Below are positions 9,896 to 19,650 of a DNA stretch of 64,000 nt, piece after piece. The DNA lies in the NCBI RefSeq assembly GCF_028736035.1, contig NZ_CP117866.1, positions 7,006,001 to 7,070,000 on the forward strand, given 5' to 3'. This DNA comes from Streptomyces sp. T12 (lineage in GTDB: Bacteria > Actinomycetota > Actinomycetes > Streptomycetales > Streptomycetaceae). The position numbers and the translations under genes are program-made. The notes beneath the pieces were generated by a model that was not told the origin of the DNA, ran no database searches, and saw only the letters and a program-made list of their open reading frames with translations. Positions within the stretch are counted from its first letter, which is position 1. Each line of letters begins with the position of its first letter.

Positions 9896-10255
9896 ATGAG
9901 TACGGATACTCAGGACGCCCGCCCGCCCCTGCACGAGGCTTGGTCCATGCAACGTCGACCTCGCCGACCACGTGAACACGACGGTCTGCTCGCCGTCCTC
10001 GTCGGAATCTTCGACGTCCTGCTCGTGATCGTCCTCGGCTACGGCATGGTCTTCTCCGGTATCGGTGCCGGCTTCGACGAGTACGCCGACCAGCGGGCGG
10101 ACGCCGCGCAGCACGGCATCCAGGTCTTCGCCGCATGGCTGGCCGCCGGCGGCTTCGCCCTCGCCGCGGTGCTGCGCTACTGGAAGACCGGCGTCGTCCA
10201 CCTCCTGATCGTCGGTCTTCCGCTCCTGGTCTTCCTCGCCGAGCAGAGCAACTGA
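9896..10255 (+). CDS. Small membrane protein, function unknown
   Basis: About 119 aa if started at the ATG at 9896 (MSTDTQDARPP). An upstream start at 9863 falls in the terminator hairpin and is unlikely; a shorter start at 9947 is possible. A basic segment (RRPRRPREHD) precedes a helix GLLAVLVGIFDVLLVIVLGYG. A loop follows (ADQRADAAQHG), then two more helices (FAAWLAAGGFALAAVLRYW and HLLIVGLPLLVFLA). Three membrane segments and a basic cytoplasmic N-terminus can be seen. I recognise no family with known function. It is a single-gene unit, convergent with the S9 peptidase gene; 27 bases separate them, containing two GGGGTCAGTTC words. Confidence 0.7.
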   Translation: MSTDTQDARPPLHEAWSMQRRPRRPREHDGLLAVLVGIFDVLLVIVLGYGMVFSGIGAGFDEYADQRADAAQHGIQVFAAWLAAGGFALAAVLRYWKTGVVHLLIVGLPLLVFLAEQSN

Positions 10256-10282
10256 CCCGGCCGCGGGGTCAGTTCCACGGGG

Positions 10283-12403
10283 TCAGTTCAGCCCGAGCGA
10301 CCTCTTCAAGAAGTCGAGCTGGAGCAGCAGCAGGTTCTCCGCGACCTCTTCCTGCGGAGTCATATGGGTCACGCCGGACAGCGGCAGCACCTCGTGCGGG
10401 CGGCCCGCGGCGAGCAGGGCCGAGGACAGGCGCAGTGAGTGGGCGACCACCACGTTGTCGTCCGCCAGCCCGTGGACGATCATCATCGGGCGGGCCGGCT
10501 CGGCCGGGTCCACCAGGCCGGCGTCGTCGATCAGCGAGTTGCGCCGGTAGACCTCGGGCTGCTCCTCGGGGTGCCCGACGTAACGCTCCTGGTAGTGGGT
10601 GTCGTACAGGCGCAGATCGGTGACCGGGGCGCCGACCACCGCCGCGTGGAAGACGTCCGGGCGGCGCAGCACCGCGAGCCCCGCCAGATAGCCGCCGAAG
10701 GACCAGCCGCGGATGGCCACGCGGGTCAGGTCGAGCGGGAACCGCTCGGCGAGCGCCTGGAGCGCGTCGACCTGGTCCTGCACCACGACCGCCGCGATCT
10801 CGTCCTTGACCGCCTTCTCCCACGCGGGCGAGCGCCCCGGCGTACCGCGCCCGTCCGCGACGACCACCGCGAACCCCTGGTCGGCGAACCACTGCGAGGT
10901 CAGGTACGCGTTGTGCGCGGCGACCACCCTGGAGGCGTGCGGTCCCCCGTAAGGATCCAGCAAAACCGGAAGCGGGGTGTCACCGGCGTAGTCCCGAGGC
11001 ATAAGCACGGCGCACGGGATGCGACGTGCGCCCCCTTCGGTGAGGGTGATGCGCGGGGTCAAACCGGGATCTTCGGCATACGACCGCACCGTCGCCGTCT
11101 GCTTGCCGTCACGCAGGACCTGGACCCGGGACCCGGGCCGGCCGAGGGTGTGCGATGCCAGCACGGTCACGCCCCCGGCCCGCACCGCGGAGTGCACGCC
11201 GGGCTCCTGCGACACGCGCTCCACGCCGAGCTCGTTCACTCGGTACACGTGCACTTCACCGATCTCGGCATCGGTCGCGGCCTCACCCGCCGATGCCGAG
11301 ACGAGCACGTCGTCGTCGGAGACGTCCAGCACCGCCCGGACGTGCAACTGCGGTCCCGTCAGCGGGCGTTCGCCTACCGTGAGCACCCGCGCGCCGCCCT
11401 CGTCGGCGATGCGCACCAGCTGCCCGGAAGGGCTCCAGCAGGGCACGCCAGGGAAAAGTTCCAGCCATTGTGGATCTTCGTCGGCGTGCACCATCCGGGT
11501 CGCCCCGGTCGCCGGGTCCACGGCCAGGAACAGCTGGCTGCGCTGGTCCCGCGCCTGGACGAGCAGCAGCGGCGCACCCGCCGCTGACCAGTGCACTCGT
11601 GCCAGATAGGGGTACCGCGCCCGGTCCCACGCCACCTCCGTGCGCAACCCGTCCAGGCCGATCACGAACAGCCGTACGTCCGCGTTCTCGGTCCCCGCCG
11701 CCGGATACGCCACCTGCTGCGGCTCACGCTCCGGACGTGCGGGATCGGAGATCCACCACCGCCGCACCGGCGTGTCGTCCACGCGGGCCACCAGCAGCCG
11801 GTCCGACTCCGGACCCCACCAAAAGCCCCGGTAGCGCGCCATCTCCTCGGCGGCGATGAACTCGGCGAGCCCGTAGGTGACCCCCTCCGCCTCCGGCTCG
11901 GCGAGCGCACGGTCGCCCTCGCCCTCGGCGCCCACCACCCGCAGGGCGCCCTGCGCGACGTAGGCGATGTGCCGTCCGTCGGGGGAGGGGCGCGGGTCGA
12001 TCACCGGCCCGGGGACCCGGATTTCGCGTGCTGTGCCGGCCCGCAGCTCGGCCGTGAAAAGCCGCCCTGACAAGGCAAAAGACGCCAACTCCACGGCGCT
12101 GTCGGTGGCGTGGCCGACGATGCCGGCGCCGGCCTCACGGCTGCGCTCGCGCCGTGCCCGCTCCTCGGGCGAGAGGTCTTCCGAGGCGCCGCCCAGCAGG
12201 GCGCGCGGGTCGGCCGCCACGCGCTCCCCGCCGTCCATCGTGTCGAGCACCCACAGTGAACTCGCCGGATCCGCACCGGAGGTGGAGCGCAGGAACACGA
12301 CACGGGAACCGTCGGGCGCCACCGCGAACGCGCGCGGCGCGCCGAACGTGAACCTCTGGGTGCGGGCATGCCGTCGGGGGAAGGAGACAGGCTCGGTCGT
12401 CAT
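10283..12403 (-). CDS. S9 family peptidase (prolyl oligopeptidase / dipeptidyl peptidase IV type)
   Basis: A 706-aa serine peptidase with a DPPIV-type beta-propeller N-domain (about residues 30-470) and a C-terminal alpha/beta-hydrolase domain. The nucleophile sits in GWSFGG (Ser568), the acid in the ADDN segment (648-650) and the base in GVTHMT (His680). LDPYGGPHASRVV is the usual segment at the start of the catalytic domain. An EE pair in EFIAAEEMARYRG resembles the Glu pair that anchors the substrate N-terminus in DPPIV, which would make it an aminodipeptidase. No signal peptide is seen, so a cytosolic role in trimming imported peptides is plausible beside a peptide importer. The start has no ribosome site but has TATGGT six bases upstream, suggesting a leaderless mRNA. 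Confidence 0.92.
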   Translation of the reverse strand: MTTEPVSFPRRHARTQRFTFGAPRAFAVAPDGSRVVFLRSTSGADPASSLWVLDTMDGGERVAADPRALLGGASEDLSPEERARRERSREAGAGIVGHATDSAVELASFALSGRLFTAELRAGTAREIRVPGPVIDPRPSPDGRHIAYVAQGALRVVGAEGEGDRALAEPEAEGVTYGLAEFIAAEEMARYRGFWWGPESDRLLVARVDDTPVRRWWISDPARPEREPQQVAYPAAGTENADVRLFVIGLDGLRTEVAWDRARYPYLARVHWSAAGAPLLLVQARDQRSQLFLAVDPATGATRMVHADEDPQWLELFPGVPCWSPSGQLVRIADEGGARVLTVGERPLTGPQLHVRAVLDVSDDDVLVSASAGEAATDAEIGEVHVYRVNELGVERVSQEPGVHSAVRAGGVTVLASHTLGRPGSRVQVLRDGKQTATVRSYAEDPGLTPRITLTEGGARRIPCAVLMPRDYAGDTPLPVLLDPYGGPHASRVVAAHNAYLTSQWFADQGFAVVVADGRGTPGRSPAWEKAVKDEIAAVVVQDQVDALQALAERFPLDLTRVAIRGWSFGGYLAGLAVLRRPDVFHAAVVGAPVTDLRLYDTHYQERYVGHPEEQPEVYRRNSLIDDAGLVDPAEPARPMMIVHGLADDNVVVAHSLRLSSALLAAGRPHEVLPLSGVTHMTPQEEVAENLLLLQLDFLKRSLGLN

Positions 12404-12415
12404 GCCCCGACCATA
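12404..12415 (-). promoter_or_regulatory. Candidate leaderless promoter -10 of the S9 peptidase gene
   Basis: On the minus strand TATGGT (12415-12410) is followed by six bases and then the ATG, which fits the TANNNT spacing of Streptomyces leaderless genes. No clear -35 is seen. Confidence 0.45.
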
Positions 12416-12580
12416 TTGGCCAGTGCGCCCCCTTGTGCGGCTGTGCGCCGATCGATGCGCACGTACGGATAGTTATGATCACTAGCGCATAGTGGGTATG
12501 AACCTGCTGGCTGCTGCATGGATTTATCTGCCCCCATAGTCCGACCCCCCCGCCCCTGGGATTCTTGGAGGTGAGCCGCC

Positions 12581-12775
12581 GTGGCACTCTCGATTTCGGC
12601 GGTGGTGCTGCTGGCGATCATCGTCTTCCTGCTGATCAAGAAATCAGGGCTGAAGGCCGGCCATGCGGTTGTCTGCATGCTGCTCGGGTTCTACCTGGCG
12701 TCCTCGACCGTCGCGCCCACCATCAGTGAGCTGACGACGAACATCGCGGGCATGATCGGCAGCATCAAGTTCTGA
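12581..12775 (+). CDS. Small conserved-looking hydrophobic membrane protein
   Basis: A 64-aa protein starting at GTG 12581 after a strong GGAGGTGAG site. It is almost wholly hydrophobic: a first helix [18 protein letters not shown], a short basic turn (KSGLKAGH), a second helix [18 protein letters not shown], and an amphipathic tail ending MIGSIKF. I do not recognise a function. It lies between the S9 peptidase gene (divergent) and mshB, 46 bases before the mshB start. Strong ribosome site, codon use like its neighbours and a clean frame support it as real. Confidence 0.75.
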   Translation: MALSISAVVLLAIIVFLLIKKSGLKAGHAVVCMLLGFYLASSTVAPTISELTTNIAGMIGSIKF

Positions 12776-12808
12776 GCCGCGCCGGGCGGCACTGTCGGTG
12801 TGGCCTCG

Positions 12809-12821
12809 TAGGGTGGGGCCC
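12809..12821 (+). promoter_or_regulatory. Candidate leaderless promoter -10 of mshB
   Basis: TAGGGT at 12809-12814, seven bases, then the ATG at 12822; no ribosome site precedes the start. Confidence 0.5.
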
Positions 12822-13685
12822 ATGACGGAACTGCCCGACCGGCGTCTGCTCCTGGTGCACGCGCACCCGGACGACGAGTCGATCAACAACGGCGCGACCA
12901 TGGCCAAGTACGCGGCCGAGGGTGCGCACGTGACCCTGGTCACCTGCACCCTCGGCGAGCACGGCGAGGTCATTCCCCCCGAGCTTCAGCACCTGACGGG
13001 GGCAGACCTCGGCGAACACCGCCTGGGCGAGCTCACCGCCGCGATGCGCGAGCTCGGCGTCGAGGACTTCCGTCTCCTCGGTGCGAAGGGTCGCTATGAG
13101 GACTCGGGGATGATGGGCCTCGCCGACAACGACGACCCGGCCGGCCTCTGGCAGGCGGACCTCGACGACGCGGCCCGGGCCCTCGTCGAGGTGATCCTGG
13201 AGGTACGCCCCCAGGTCCTCGTCACCTACGACCCCGACGGCGGCTACGGCCACCCGGACCACATCCAGGCCCACCGCATCGCCATGCGCGCGGCCGAGCT
13301 GGCCGCCGATGCCGGGTGGGAGATCTCCAAGATCTACTGGAACCGCGTCCCGCGCACGGTCGCCGAGGAAGCCTTCGCCCGGCTTCAGGCGGATCTGCCC
13401 GGGTTGCCGTTCAGCAAGGCCGCCACCGTGGACGACGTACCGGGCGTCGTCGACGACGAGCGGATCACCACCGTGATCGACGGCACCGCGTACGCCGCCG
13501 CCAAGGCCGCCGCGATGCGGGCGCACGCCACGCAGATCGACGTGGCCGAGCTGTACTTCGCGCTCTCCAACGAACTCGCGCAACCCCTCTTCACCACCGA
13601 GTACTACGAGTTGGTGCGCGGGGAGCGGGCGGCGGACGAGGAGTCCGATCTGTTCGCCGGTGTGACCGTCGGGGAGGCGTCATGA
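12822..13685 (+). CDS. mshB: N-acetyl-1-D-myo-inositol-2-amino-2-deoxy-alpha-D-glucopyranoside deacetylase
   Basis: MshB removes the acetyl group from GlcNAc-Ins in mycothiol synthesis, in the cytosol, and is zinc dependent. The 287-aa protein has the LmbE/PIG-L fold signature. AHPDDES near the N-terminus (His15, Asp18 as metal ligands and catalytic acid) and YGHPDH further on supply the third ligand. The [14 protein letters not shown] and [13 protein letters not shown] segments are characteristic of MshB rather than of general LmbE proteins. The ATG at 12822 is chosen over a GTG 24 bases upstream because it aligns with the family start and has a TAGGGT box at leaderless spacing. Its stop overlaps the next ATG (ATGA). 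Confidence 0.95.
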   Translation: MTELPDRRLLLVHAHPDDESINNGATMAKYAAEGAHVTLVTCTLGEHGEVIPPELQHLTGADLGEHRLGELTAAMRELGVEDFRLLGAKGRYEDSGMMGLADNDDPAGLWQADLDDAARALVEVILEVRPQVLVTYDPDGGYGHPDHIQAHRIAMRAAELAADAGWEISKIYWNRVPRTVAEEAFARLQADLPGLPFSKAATVDDVPGVVDDERITTVIDGTAYAAAKAAAMRAHATQIDVAELYFALSNELAQPLFTTEYYELVRGERAADEESDLFAGVTVGEAS

Positions 13686-14083
13686 GCTCGATGCTCGCCC
13701 AGCCGCTGAAGCGGCCTTCCGGCCTGCGGGCCCTCGCCTACCTCGGGCTGTTCGTGCTCGGCGCGGTGGTCGGTGTGGCCGGGGCGCTGGTGCAGCCCGC
13801 GTGGTTCCCGGGCGGCCTGTTGCTGGCGCTGGCCGGCGAGGCCGGGCTGTGTCTGGGCGGTGGCTGGGCGGCGGGCAGCCGCGCCGGGGCCGTCGCGCCC
13901 GCCGGCGGCTGGATGATCGCCGTCATTCTGCTCACCGCCAGCCGCCCGGAAGGCGACTTCTTGTTCGGCACGGGCGCTGCCTCCTACCTCTTCCTGCTCG
14001 GCGGTATGGCTGTGGCTGTGATCTGCGCCACCCTCGCGCCGGTGCGGCAACCAGGCGACGACCGCGTCCGACTTGGCAAGTGA
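13682..14083 (+). CDS. Membrane protein downstream of mshB (DUF6113-like)
   Basis: 133 aa, starting at the ATG inside the mshB stop (ATGA overlap), so translationally coupled. Four hydrophobic segments can be seen: [55 protein letters not shown] and [19 protein letters not shown]. The end is short and basic. It resembles the family that follows mshB in streptomycetes (I believe named DUF6113); a related small gene follows mshB in mycobacteria too. Function unknown. Coupling suggests a role linked to mycothiol or simply co-expression. A longer reading frame upstream in this phase is an artefact of high GC. Confidence 0.85.
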   Translation: MSSMLAQPLKRPSGLRALAYLGLFVLGAVVGVAGALVQPAWFPGGLLLALAGEAGLCLGGGWAAGSRAGAVAPAGGWMIAVILLTASRPEGDFLFGTGAASYLFLLGGMAVAVICATLAPVRQPGDDRVRLGK

Positions 14084-14242
14084 CGTACCACTTCTCCATG
14101 CCGCACTCGTGCGAGTCCCGTGTGGGTTTCCCAGGCGGTCGTGGGATACGGGCCGGAGGTGGCCAGTATGGTGGTGCGCGCCGCCGAGCCGTCCGAAGCA
14201 ATGAGGTCGAACAGGCGGTGGAGCCAACCGGGAGAACCTGCC

Positions 14243-16702
14243 TTGAGTCGTGAAACTGACACTCCGTCCTCCGGGCCCAACGGGCGCGGCGGAGCCGCAT
14301 ACCCCTCGGGCACGCCGCCGTACGGGACCCCCATGGCTTCCGACAGCGGTACGGGCGCGGGCCGTTCGGCCGCGCAGCCGGAGGAACGCAAGACCGAGAC
14401 CACGCTGACGACCCGGATCCGGATCAACATCCCCGGGTCGCGGCCCATCCCGCCGGTCGTCGTGCGCAAGCCCGTCGCCGAAGCCGAGGGCGCCGGGGAC
14501 AGCGCGGACACCGAGACGTCGGCGCCGTCCGCCGCCACGTCCATGTCCACGGGCACTGTCGAGCCCCCGGCCGACGCCGCCCCGCAGCCGGGTGAGAAGA
14601 CGAGCGACTGGTTCGCGCCGCGCAAGTCCGGCGCGCCCAAGGGCGGTCAGGGCGGCCCGCCCTCCAACGGGGCAGGTCTGCCCGGCGGTTCGGGCCCCGG
14701 TGCGAGCGGTCCCGGTGGCGCCGGTGCCGGTGCGCCCGGTGCGCGCCCGGGTACCGGTGCCGGGCGGCCCGGTGGTGTCGTCGGCGCGATGAACGTGCCC
14801 GGCGGCGCACGCCCCGGCGGTACGAACGGCGCCGGCCTCCCCGGTGCGACCGGCGGTCCGGTGGCTCCCGGGCACGGCGGAGGCACCGGTTCCTTCGACG
14901 TCACCGAGGCACTGGCGGCGGGCCCGATGGGCAACGGCAACGGTTCCCGCCCGGGTGGCGAGGCGCGCCGCGACGACCTGCCGTACTTCTCGGAGGACGG
15001 GAACGGCGGCCCGAGCGGTCAGAACGGATACGGCGCCCAGGGCGGCCCGAACGGCCAGAACGGTTACGGTGCCCAGGGCGGCCCGAACGGCTTCGACGGT
15101 TCCGCCGACTTCAACGGCCTGAACGACTTCAACGGCCCCAGCGACTTCGGAGGCCCGAACGACTTCAACGGCCCCAGCGACTTCGGCGGCCCGAACGACT
15201 TCGGCGGCCCGAACGACTTCGGCGGCCCGAAAGGCCGTGGTGGCCAGGGCGGCCCGCAGGGTCCCACGGGCCCGACGACCGGTCCGGTCACCGGCGACGG
15301 TCCGGCGGTGCCCCCGGTCGCGGGCGGCGGGCAGGGCGGCCGCGGTGGGCCCGGCGGTCCGGGTGGCCCGGGTGGTTCCGGTGTGCCCGGCATCTCCACC
15401 GGCCCGAGTCGGCCCGGCGGACCCGGCAGCGGCCCGGCGGGCCCCGGCGGTCCCGGCGGCCCGGGTGGCCCCGCCGGCGCCCTCCACACCCCGGGCCATG
15501 GCCCCGGCGGCGGTCTGAGCGACGACACCGCGATCCTCACCCCGCAGAAACCGGCCCCCGAGCCCGGCACCCCGCACTACGGCGGCGTCGCCGACAACGT
15601 CTCCGGCCACACCGTCACCAGCGGCATCCCCGTCGTACCCTCCGGCGCCCAGAGCGGCCCCTTCGGCCCGGGTGCCACCGACGCACCGGCGCCGCACACG
15701 CCTCCGAAGCTGCCCGAGCCGGGCTCGTCGAACGCGTCGGCCTCCCGCGCGCCCAAGAAGAAGGGCCGCAGCAAGCTGCCGCTGCTCGTCGGCGGAGTGA
15801 TCGTCCTCGCCGGTGGCGTCTACGGCGCCGGCCTGCTGATGAACCACTCCGACGTGCCCAAGGGCACCACCGTGCTCGGCGTCGACATCGGCGGCGGCAC
15901 CCGCGACGACGCGGTCAAGAAGCTCAACGACGCCTTCGACAAGCGGGTCGGCCAGCCGCTGAAGCTGTCGGTGGACGGCAAGACCGTCACCCTCGCGCCG
16001 GACAAGGCCGGGCTGCAGTTCGACATGCAGCAGACGGTCAGCGCGGCCGCGACCAGCGACTACAACCCGGTCTCGGTCATCGGCTCGCTCTTCGGCAACC
16101 ACCGGACCGTGGACCCGGTCATGCCCATCGACGAGGAGAAGCTGCACGCGGCCCTGGAGGACGTCTCCGGCGGCTCCGGCTCCGTGACCGAGGGCACGAT
16201 CAAGTTCGAGTCCGGCAAGGCCGTCGCCGTCTACGGCAAGGCGGGCAGGGGCATCGACGTCGCCCAGTCCACCGAGGCGGTCGAGGAGGCCTACCGCACC
16301 CAGGTGGAGACCGGCACCACCGACCCGGTGACCGTCCCGACGACCACGCAGCAGCCGACGGTCTCGAACGCCGAGGTCGACCGGATGATGAAGGAGTTCG
16401 CTCAGCCGGCGATGTCGGCCCCCGTGACGCTCAAGGCGGACGGGGCGAGTCCCCTCCTGATGAGCCCGGAGAAGTCCCTGTGGAAGTTCCTCCGAGTCAA
16501 GGCGGTAGGCGGCAAGCTCGTCGAAGCCCCTGACCTGAACGCACTGAAGGAGCTCTACGGCGGCGCGTTCGACGGCGTGCTCATCACCCGGGGCAACGGC
16601 AAGAAGACGGCGGTCACGCCACAGGACGTCTACGTCGCCCTTGCCGAGGCACTGAAGAGCAAGACCAACCGCGTGGCCGTCATCGAGACGAACCCCAGCT
16701 AG
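14243..16702 (+). CDS. Gly/Pro-rich membrane-anchored protein with PG_binding_4 (VanW N-terminal-like) domain
   Basis: About 819 aa from TTG 14243, which follows GGGAGA and starts [20 protein letters not shown]; an ATG at 14168 in the same frame is a weaker alternative. Residues ~1-510 are cytoplasmic, disordered and low-complexity. They include a collagen-like GGPGGPGG run and repeated DFNGP/DFGGPN units. One transmembrane helix follows ([20 protein letters not shown]). The extracytoplasmic part (~535-819) contains [19 protein letters not shown], the signature of the PG_binding_4 domain found before VanW/YoaR domains, so it may contact peptidoglycan. No catalytic motif is seen. It is probably a cell-envelope scaffold. 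A strong terminator follows. Confidence 0.88.
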   Translation: MSRETDTPSSGPNGRGGAAYPSGTPPYGTPMASDSGTGAGRSAAQPEERKTETTLTTRIRINIPGSRPIPPVVVRKPVAEAEGAGDSADTETSAPSAATSMSTGTVEPPADAAPQPGEKTSDWFAPRKSGAPKGGQGGPPSNGAGLPGGSGPGASGPGGAGAGAPGARPGTGAGRPGGVVGAMNVPGGARPGGTNGAGLPGATGGPVAPGHGGGTGSFDVTEALAAGPMGNGNGSRPGGEARRDDLPYFSEDGNGGPSGQNGYGAQGGPNGQNGYGAQGGPNGFDGSADFNGLNDFNGPSDFGGPNDFNGPSDFGGPNDFGGPNDFGGPKGRGGQGGPQGPTGPTTGPVTGDGPAVPPVAGGGQGGRGGPGGPGGPGGSGVPGISTGPSRPGGPGSGPAGPGGPGGPGGPAGALHTPGHGPGGGLSDDTAILTPQKPAPEPGTPHYGGVADNVSGHTVTSGIPVVPSGAQSGPFGPGATDAPAPHTPPKLPEPGSSNASASRAPKKKGRSKLPLLVGGVIVLAGGVYGAGLLMNHSDVPKGTTVLGVDIGGGTRDDAVKKLNDAFDKRVGQPLKLSVDGKTVTLAPDKAGLQFDMQQTVSAAATSDYNPVSVIGSLFGNHRTVDPVMPIDEEKLHAALEDVSGGSGSVTEGTIKFESGKAVAVYGKAGRGIDVAQSTEAVEEAYRTQVETGTTDPVTVPTTTQQPTVSNAEVDRMMKEFAQPAMSAPVTLKADGASPLLMSPEKSLWKFLRVKAVGGKLVEAPDLNALKELYGGAFDGVLITRGNGKKTAVTPQDVYVALAEALKSKTNRVAVIETNPS
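15007..15237 (+). repeat. In-frame tandem repeats ([12 protein letters not shown] and DFNGP/DFGGPN units)
   Basis: Inside the Gly/Pro-rich protein, a unit reading [12 protein letters not shown] is repeated, then short FN/FG units ([12 protein letters not shown] and variants) are repeated about eight times. At DNA level the GACTTCGGCGGCCCGAAC 18-mer recurs nearly identically, so copy number may vary by slippage. Confidence 0.85.
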
Positions 16703-16716
16703 CGCACGGCCGCTGA

Positions 16717-16750
16717 GAGAGGGCACCCGGTGCACGCCGGGTGCCCTCTC
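16717..16750 (+). terminator. Perfect 14-bp hairpin terminator
   Basis: GAGAGGGCACCCGG (16717-16730) pairs perfectly with CCGGGTGCCCTCTC (16737-16750) around a 6-base loop. It lies 15 bases after the stop of the PG_binding_4 protein gene. Confidence 0.85.
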
Positions 16751-16829
16751 GTCGTATGACATCTGTCATCCGGCACTCAGGATCGCCGACACTGCCGGGG
16801 CACCGGCCCGCGCGGCCACCCTGGAGCAC

Positions 16830-17735
16830 ATGACAACGACAGTGGTCGGATTCGACCAGGTGAGCAAGAGCTACGGGAGCGTACGGGCCGTCGACGGGCT
16901 GACGCTCACGCTGTACCCGGGACAGACCGTGGCCCTGCTGGGCCCGAACGGGGCCGGCAAGTCGACGACGCTCGACCTGCTGCTCGGCCTGAAGCAGCCC
17001 GACAGCGGCACGGTGCGGCTCTTCGGCACCGGTCCGCGCGAGGCCATCGTCGCCGGGCGGGTGGGCGCCATGCTGCAGAGCGGCGGACTGATGGACGAGG
17101 TCACCGTCGCCGAACTGGTGCGGCTCGCCTGTGACCTGCACCCGAGGCCGTACAAGGTCTCCGACGTACTGTCCCGCGCGGGCGTCACACAGATCGCCGA
17201 CCGCAAGGTCAACAAGCTCTCCGGCGGCCAGGCCCAGCGCGTCCGCTTCGCCCTCGCCACCGCCGGCGACAGCGACCTGATCGTCCTGGACGAGCCCACC
17301 ACCGGCATGGACGTCACCACCCGCCAGGCCTTCTGGGCCACCATGCGCGAACAGGCCGACCAGGGCCGTACGGTCCTCTTCGCCACCCACTACCTGGAGG
17401 AGGCCGACGCCATCGCCGACCGGGTGCTGGTGCTGCACCGCGGCCGGCTGCTGGCCGACGGCACGGCGGCCGAGATCAAGGCGAAGGCGGGGGTGCGCAG
17501 GATCTCCTTCGACCTGTCCGACGGCCCGGTCGACGAGGCCTCCCTGCGGGCACTGCCCTTCCTGACCCGGCTCGACGTATCCGGCCACACGGTCCGCATC
17601 CAGTCCGCCGACGCCGACGCCACCGTCCACGCCCTCTACGGCGGCGGCCTCTACCCCCGCAACCTCGAAGTCGCCGGGCTCGGCCTGGAGCAGGCGTTCG
17701 TGGCCATCACCGAGGCCGAGGAGGCCCGTACATGA
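16830..17735 (+). CDS. ABC exporter ATP-binding protein (DrrA/CcmA type)
   Basis: The 301-aa ATPase has Walker A GPNGAGKST, Q-loop AMLQSGGLMDEV, signature LSGGQAQRVRFA, Walker B LIVLDEPTTGMD and H-loop FATHYLEEADAI. The C-terminal extension after residue ~220 is the DrrA type. It powers the ABC-2 permease encoded next, whose ATG lies 4 bases before this gene's stop. With the following histidine kinase and response regulator it forms a four-gene unit in which every junction overlaps. Such units usually sense an envelope-active compound and export it; the substrate cannot be read from sequence. The start ATG follows GGAG. Confidence 0.94.
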   Translation: MTTTVVGFDQVSKSYGSVRAVDGLTLTLYPGQTVALLGPNGAGKSTTLDLLLGLKQPDSGTVRLFGTGPREAIVAGRVGAMLQSGGLMDEVTVAELVRLACDLHPRPYKVSDVLSRAGVTQIADRKVNKLSGGQAQRVRFALATAGDSDLIVLDEPTTGMDVTTRQAFWATMREQADQGRTVLFATHYLEEADAIADRVLVLHRGRLLADGTAAEIKAKAGVRRISFDLSDGPVDEASLRALPFLTRLDVSGHTVRIQSADADATVHALYGGGLYPRNLEVAGLGLEQAFVAITEAEEART

Positions 17736-18472
17736 ACAGTCTGATCAGGCTCGAACTGACCCGCGCCCTGCGCAACCGCAAGTTCCTGTTCTTCTCCGTG
17801 CTGTACCCGGCGCTGCTCTTCCTGCTCATCGCGGGCAACGCCGACAGCACCTCGAAGGTCGACGGGACGGGTCTGACCCTGCCGACCTACATGATGGTCT
17901 CCATGGCCTCCTTCGGCGCCCTCACCGCCGTCCTGATGGGCAACAGCGAGCGCATCGCCAAGGAGCGGGAGGGCGGCTGGGTACGGCAGTTGCGGCTGAC
18001 GACGCTGCCCGGGCACGGCTATGTCCTCGCGAAGACGGCCGGTGCGGCCGTGGTGAGCCTGCCGTCGATCGTGGTCGTCTTCGTCGTCGCCGCGGTCGTG
18101 AAGGACGTACGCCTGGACGCCTGGCAATGGCTCGCCCTCACCGGCGCGATCTGGGCCGGCAGCCTCGTCTTCGCCGCGCTCGGCGTGGCCCTCGGCTACC
18201 TCGCGAGCGGGGACGCGGTCCGCCCGATCACGATGATCACCTACTTCGGGCTGTCCATCCTCGGCGGCCTGTGGATGCCGACCACGTCCTTCCCGGCCTG
18301 GCTGCAGGACATCGCCGACTGGGTGCCCACGCACGCGTACGCTGCCCTGGGGCAGGCGATCGAACAGAGCCAGGCCCCTCATGCCAAGGACATCGCCGTC
18401 CTCGCCGTCTTCTTCGCCCTGTTCACCGGCGGCGCGGCCTGGCTGTACCGGAAGGACACGTTGAAGGCGTGA
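17732..18472 (+). CDS. ABC-2 type exporter permease
   Basis: A 246-aa membrane protein of the ABC-2 family, partner of the upstream ATPase. It begins MNSLIRLELTRALRNRKFLF, has six hydrophobic segments, and shows the ABC-2 pattern of an amphipathic N-terminus then PALLFLLIAG. The conserved KEREGGWVRQLRLTTLPG loop and a late SILGGLWMPTTSFPAWLQ segment before the last helices also fit. It overlaps both neighbours by 4 bases. Probable role: efflux of a hydrophobic compound or lipid. Confidence 0.92.
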   Translation: MNSLIRLELTRALRNRKFLFFSVLYPALLFLLIAGNADSTSKVDGTGLTLPTYMMVSMASFGALTAVLMGNSERIAKEREGGWVRQLRLTTLPGHGYVLAKTAGAAVVSLPSIVVVFVVAAVVKDVRLDAWQWLALTGAIWAGSLVFAALGVALGYLASGDAVRPITMITYFGLSILGGLWMPTTSFPAWLQDIADWVPTHAYAALGQAIEQSQAPHAKDIAVLAVFFALFTGGAAWLYRKDTLKA

Positions 18473-19650
18473 GCGGCGTCGGCATCGGGCAGCGCCCGCA
18501 GAACCGCAGGCAGAAGGTCGTCAAGGTCCTCTGGATCGGGATCTGGCTCGCCTACCTGAGCGCGCCGGTGGGCGACCTGCTGCACGGAGGGCACAGCGAC
18601 GGCGTCGTCGTCCTCGGCTGGATCGGCCTGGTCGCCTTCGTCGCCTGGTACCTCGCCCTGATCTTCCGCACCGGACGCGGTGAGACCGACGGCGTGGTGC
18701 TCGGCTCGCTGGCCGTCCTGGCCACCCAGTCGACCGTCCTCGCCCTCACCCTGGGCCGCGAGTGGCTCGTCCTGTTCGTGTACGTGGCGATCTGCTCCGG
18801 CGCCGCCCTGCCGTTCCGCCTCGCCCGCTGGACCATCCCGGCCGTGTCCGTCCTGCTGACCGGGGTCGCCTTCGCGGTCCCCGGCGGCACGTCGTTCCTG
18901 GCCTCGCTGCTCTTCCCGGCCCTCCTCGGCGGCTTCTCCATGACCGGCGTACGCGAGCTCATCCGCACGACCATAGAGCTGCGCGAGGCCCGCGCCACGG
19001 TCGCCCAACTGGCCGCGAACGAGGAACGCTTGCGCCTCGCCCGCGACCTGCACGACCTCCTGGGCCACTCCCTCTCGCTGATCACACTGAAGAGCGAGCT
19101 CGCGGGCCGTATGCTCCCGGCACACCCCGACAAGGCGGCCCAGCAGGTCGCCGACATCGAACAGGTCAGCCGCCAGGCCCTGGTCGACGTACGGGAGGCG
19201 GTGTCGGGCTACCGCCGCCCCCGCCTGTCCGCCGAACTGGCGGGCGCCAAGGTCGCGTTGACGGCAGCCGGAATCACCGCCGAACTGCCCGCCGAACCGG
19301 ACCTCACCGGCGTCCCCCAGCCCAGCGAGACGGCGGTGGCCTGGGCGCTGCGCGAGGCGGTCACCAACGTCGTACGCCACAGCGGCGCCCGGCGCTGCAC
19401 GGTGGAACTCCTGCGCCGCCAGACCCTCGACGGCCCCGTCCTGGAACTCTCCGTCGAGGACGACGGCTCGGGCGACCAGGGCGGCGGCCCCGGCAACGGC
19501 CTGGCGGGCCTTACGGAACGGCTGGCCAAGGAGGGCGGCACCCTGGAGGCGGGCGGGACCCGGCGCGGCTTCCGCCTGACCGCCCGTGTCCCGGCGGCCG
19601 GGGCCGGGTCGGCCGACCCGGCCCCGGCGGACGTAGGATCCCCGTCATGA
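18469..19650 (+). CDS. Sensor histidine kinase (HisKA_3 / DesK-like)
   Basis: 393 aa from GTG 18469, which overlaps the permease stop (GTGA). Five to six membrane helices fill residues ~20-155. A dimerisation domain follows with the phospho-acceptor in RDLHDLLGHS (His195). The ATPase domain shows ALREAVTNVVRHSGA (N-box) and GPGNGLAGLTERL (G-box). A Gly/Asp-rich insertion is present near the G-box. This is the NarL-family kinase layout with a membrane-embedded sensor, resembling DesK and kinases that respond to membrane state. It should phosphorylate the response regulator encoded next. Confidence 0.93.
   Translation: MSGVGIGQRPQNRRQKVVKVLWIGIWLAYLSAPVGDLLHGGHSDGVVVLGWIGLVAFVAWYLALIFRTGRGETDGVVLGSLAVLATQSTVLALTLGREWLVLFVYVAICSGAALPFRLARWTIPAVSVLLTGVAFAVPGGTSFLASLLFPALLGGFSMTGVRELIRTTIELREARATVAQLAANEERLRLARDLHDLLGHSLSLITLKSELAGRMLPAHPDKAAQQVADIEQVSRQALVDVREAVSGYRRPRLSAELAGAKVALTAAGITAELPAEPDLTGVPQPSETAVAWALREAVTNVVRHSGARRCTVELLRRQTLDGPVLELSVEDDGSGDQGGGPGNGLAGLTERLAKEGGTLEAGGTRRGFRLTARVPAAGAGSADPAPADVGSPS
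19634..19646 (+). promoter_or_regulatory. Candidate internal leaderless promoter of the response regulator gene
   Basis: TAGGAT at 19634-19639 lies seven bases before the ATG at 19647, inside the 3' end of the kinase gene. It could give regulator-only transcripts. Confidence 0.4.

Noticed and set aside
12498..12539. 13-codon ATG frame (MNLLAAAWIYLPP) before the small hydrophobic gene
   Set aside because: No ribosome site and no known leader-peptide pattern; too short to support without expression data.
13604..16762. Minus-strand open frame of 1052 codons across mshB and the Gly/Pro-rich gene
   Set aside because: High GC makes antisense frames long; the plus-strand proteins have recognisable domains and ribosome sites, this one has neither.
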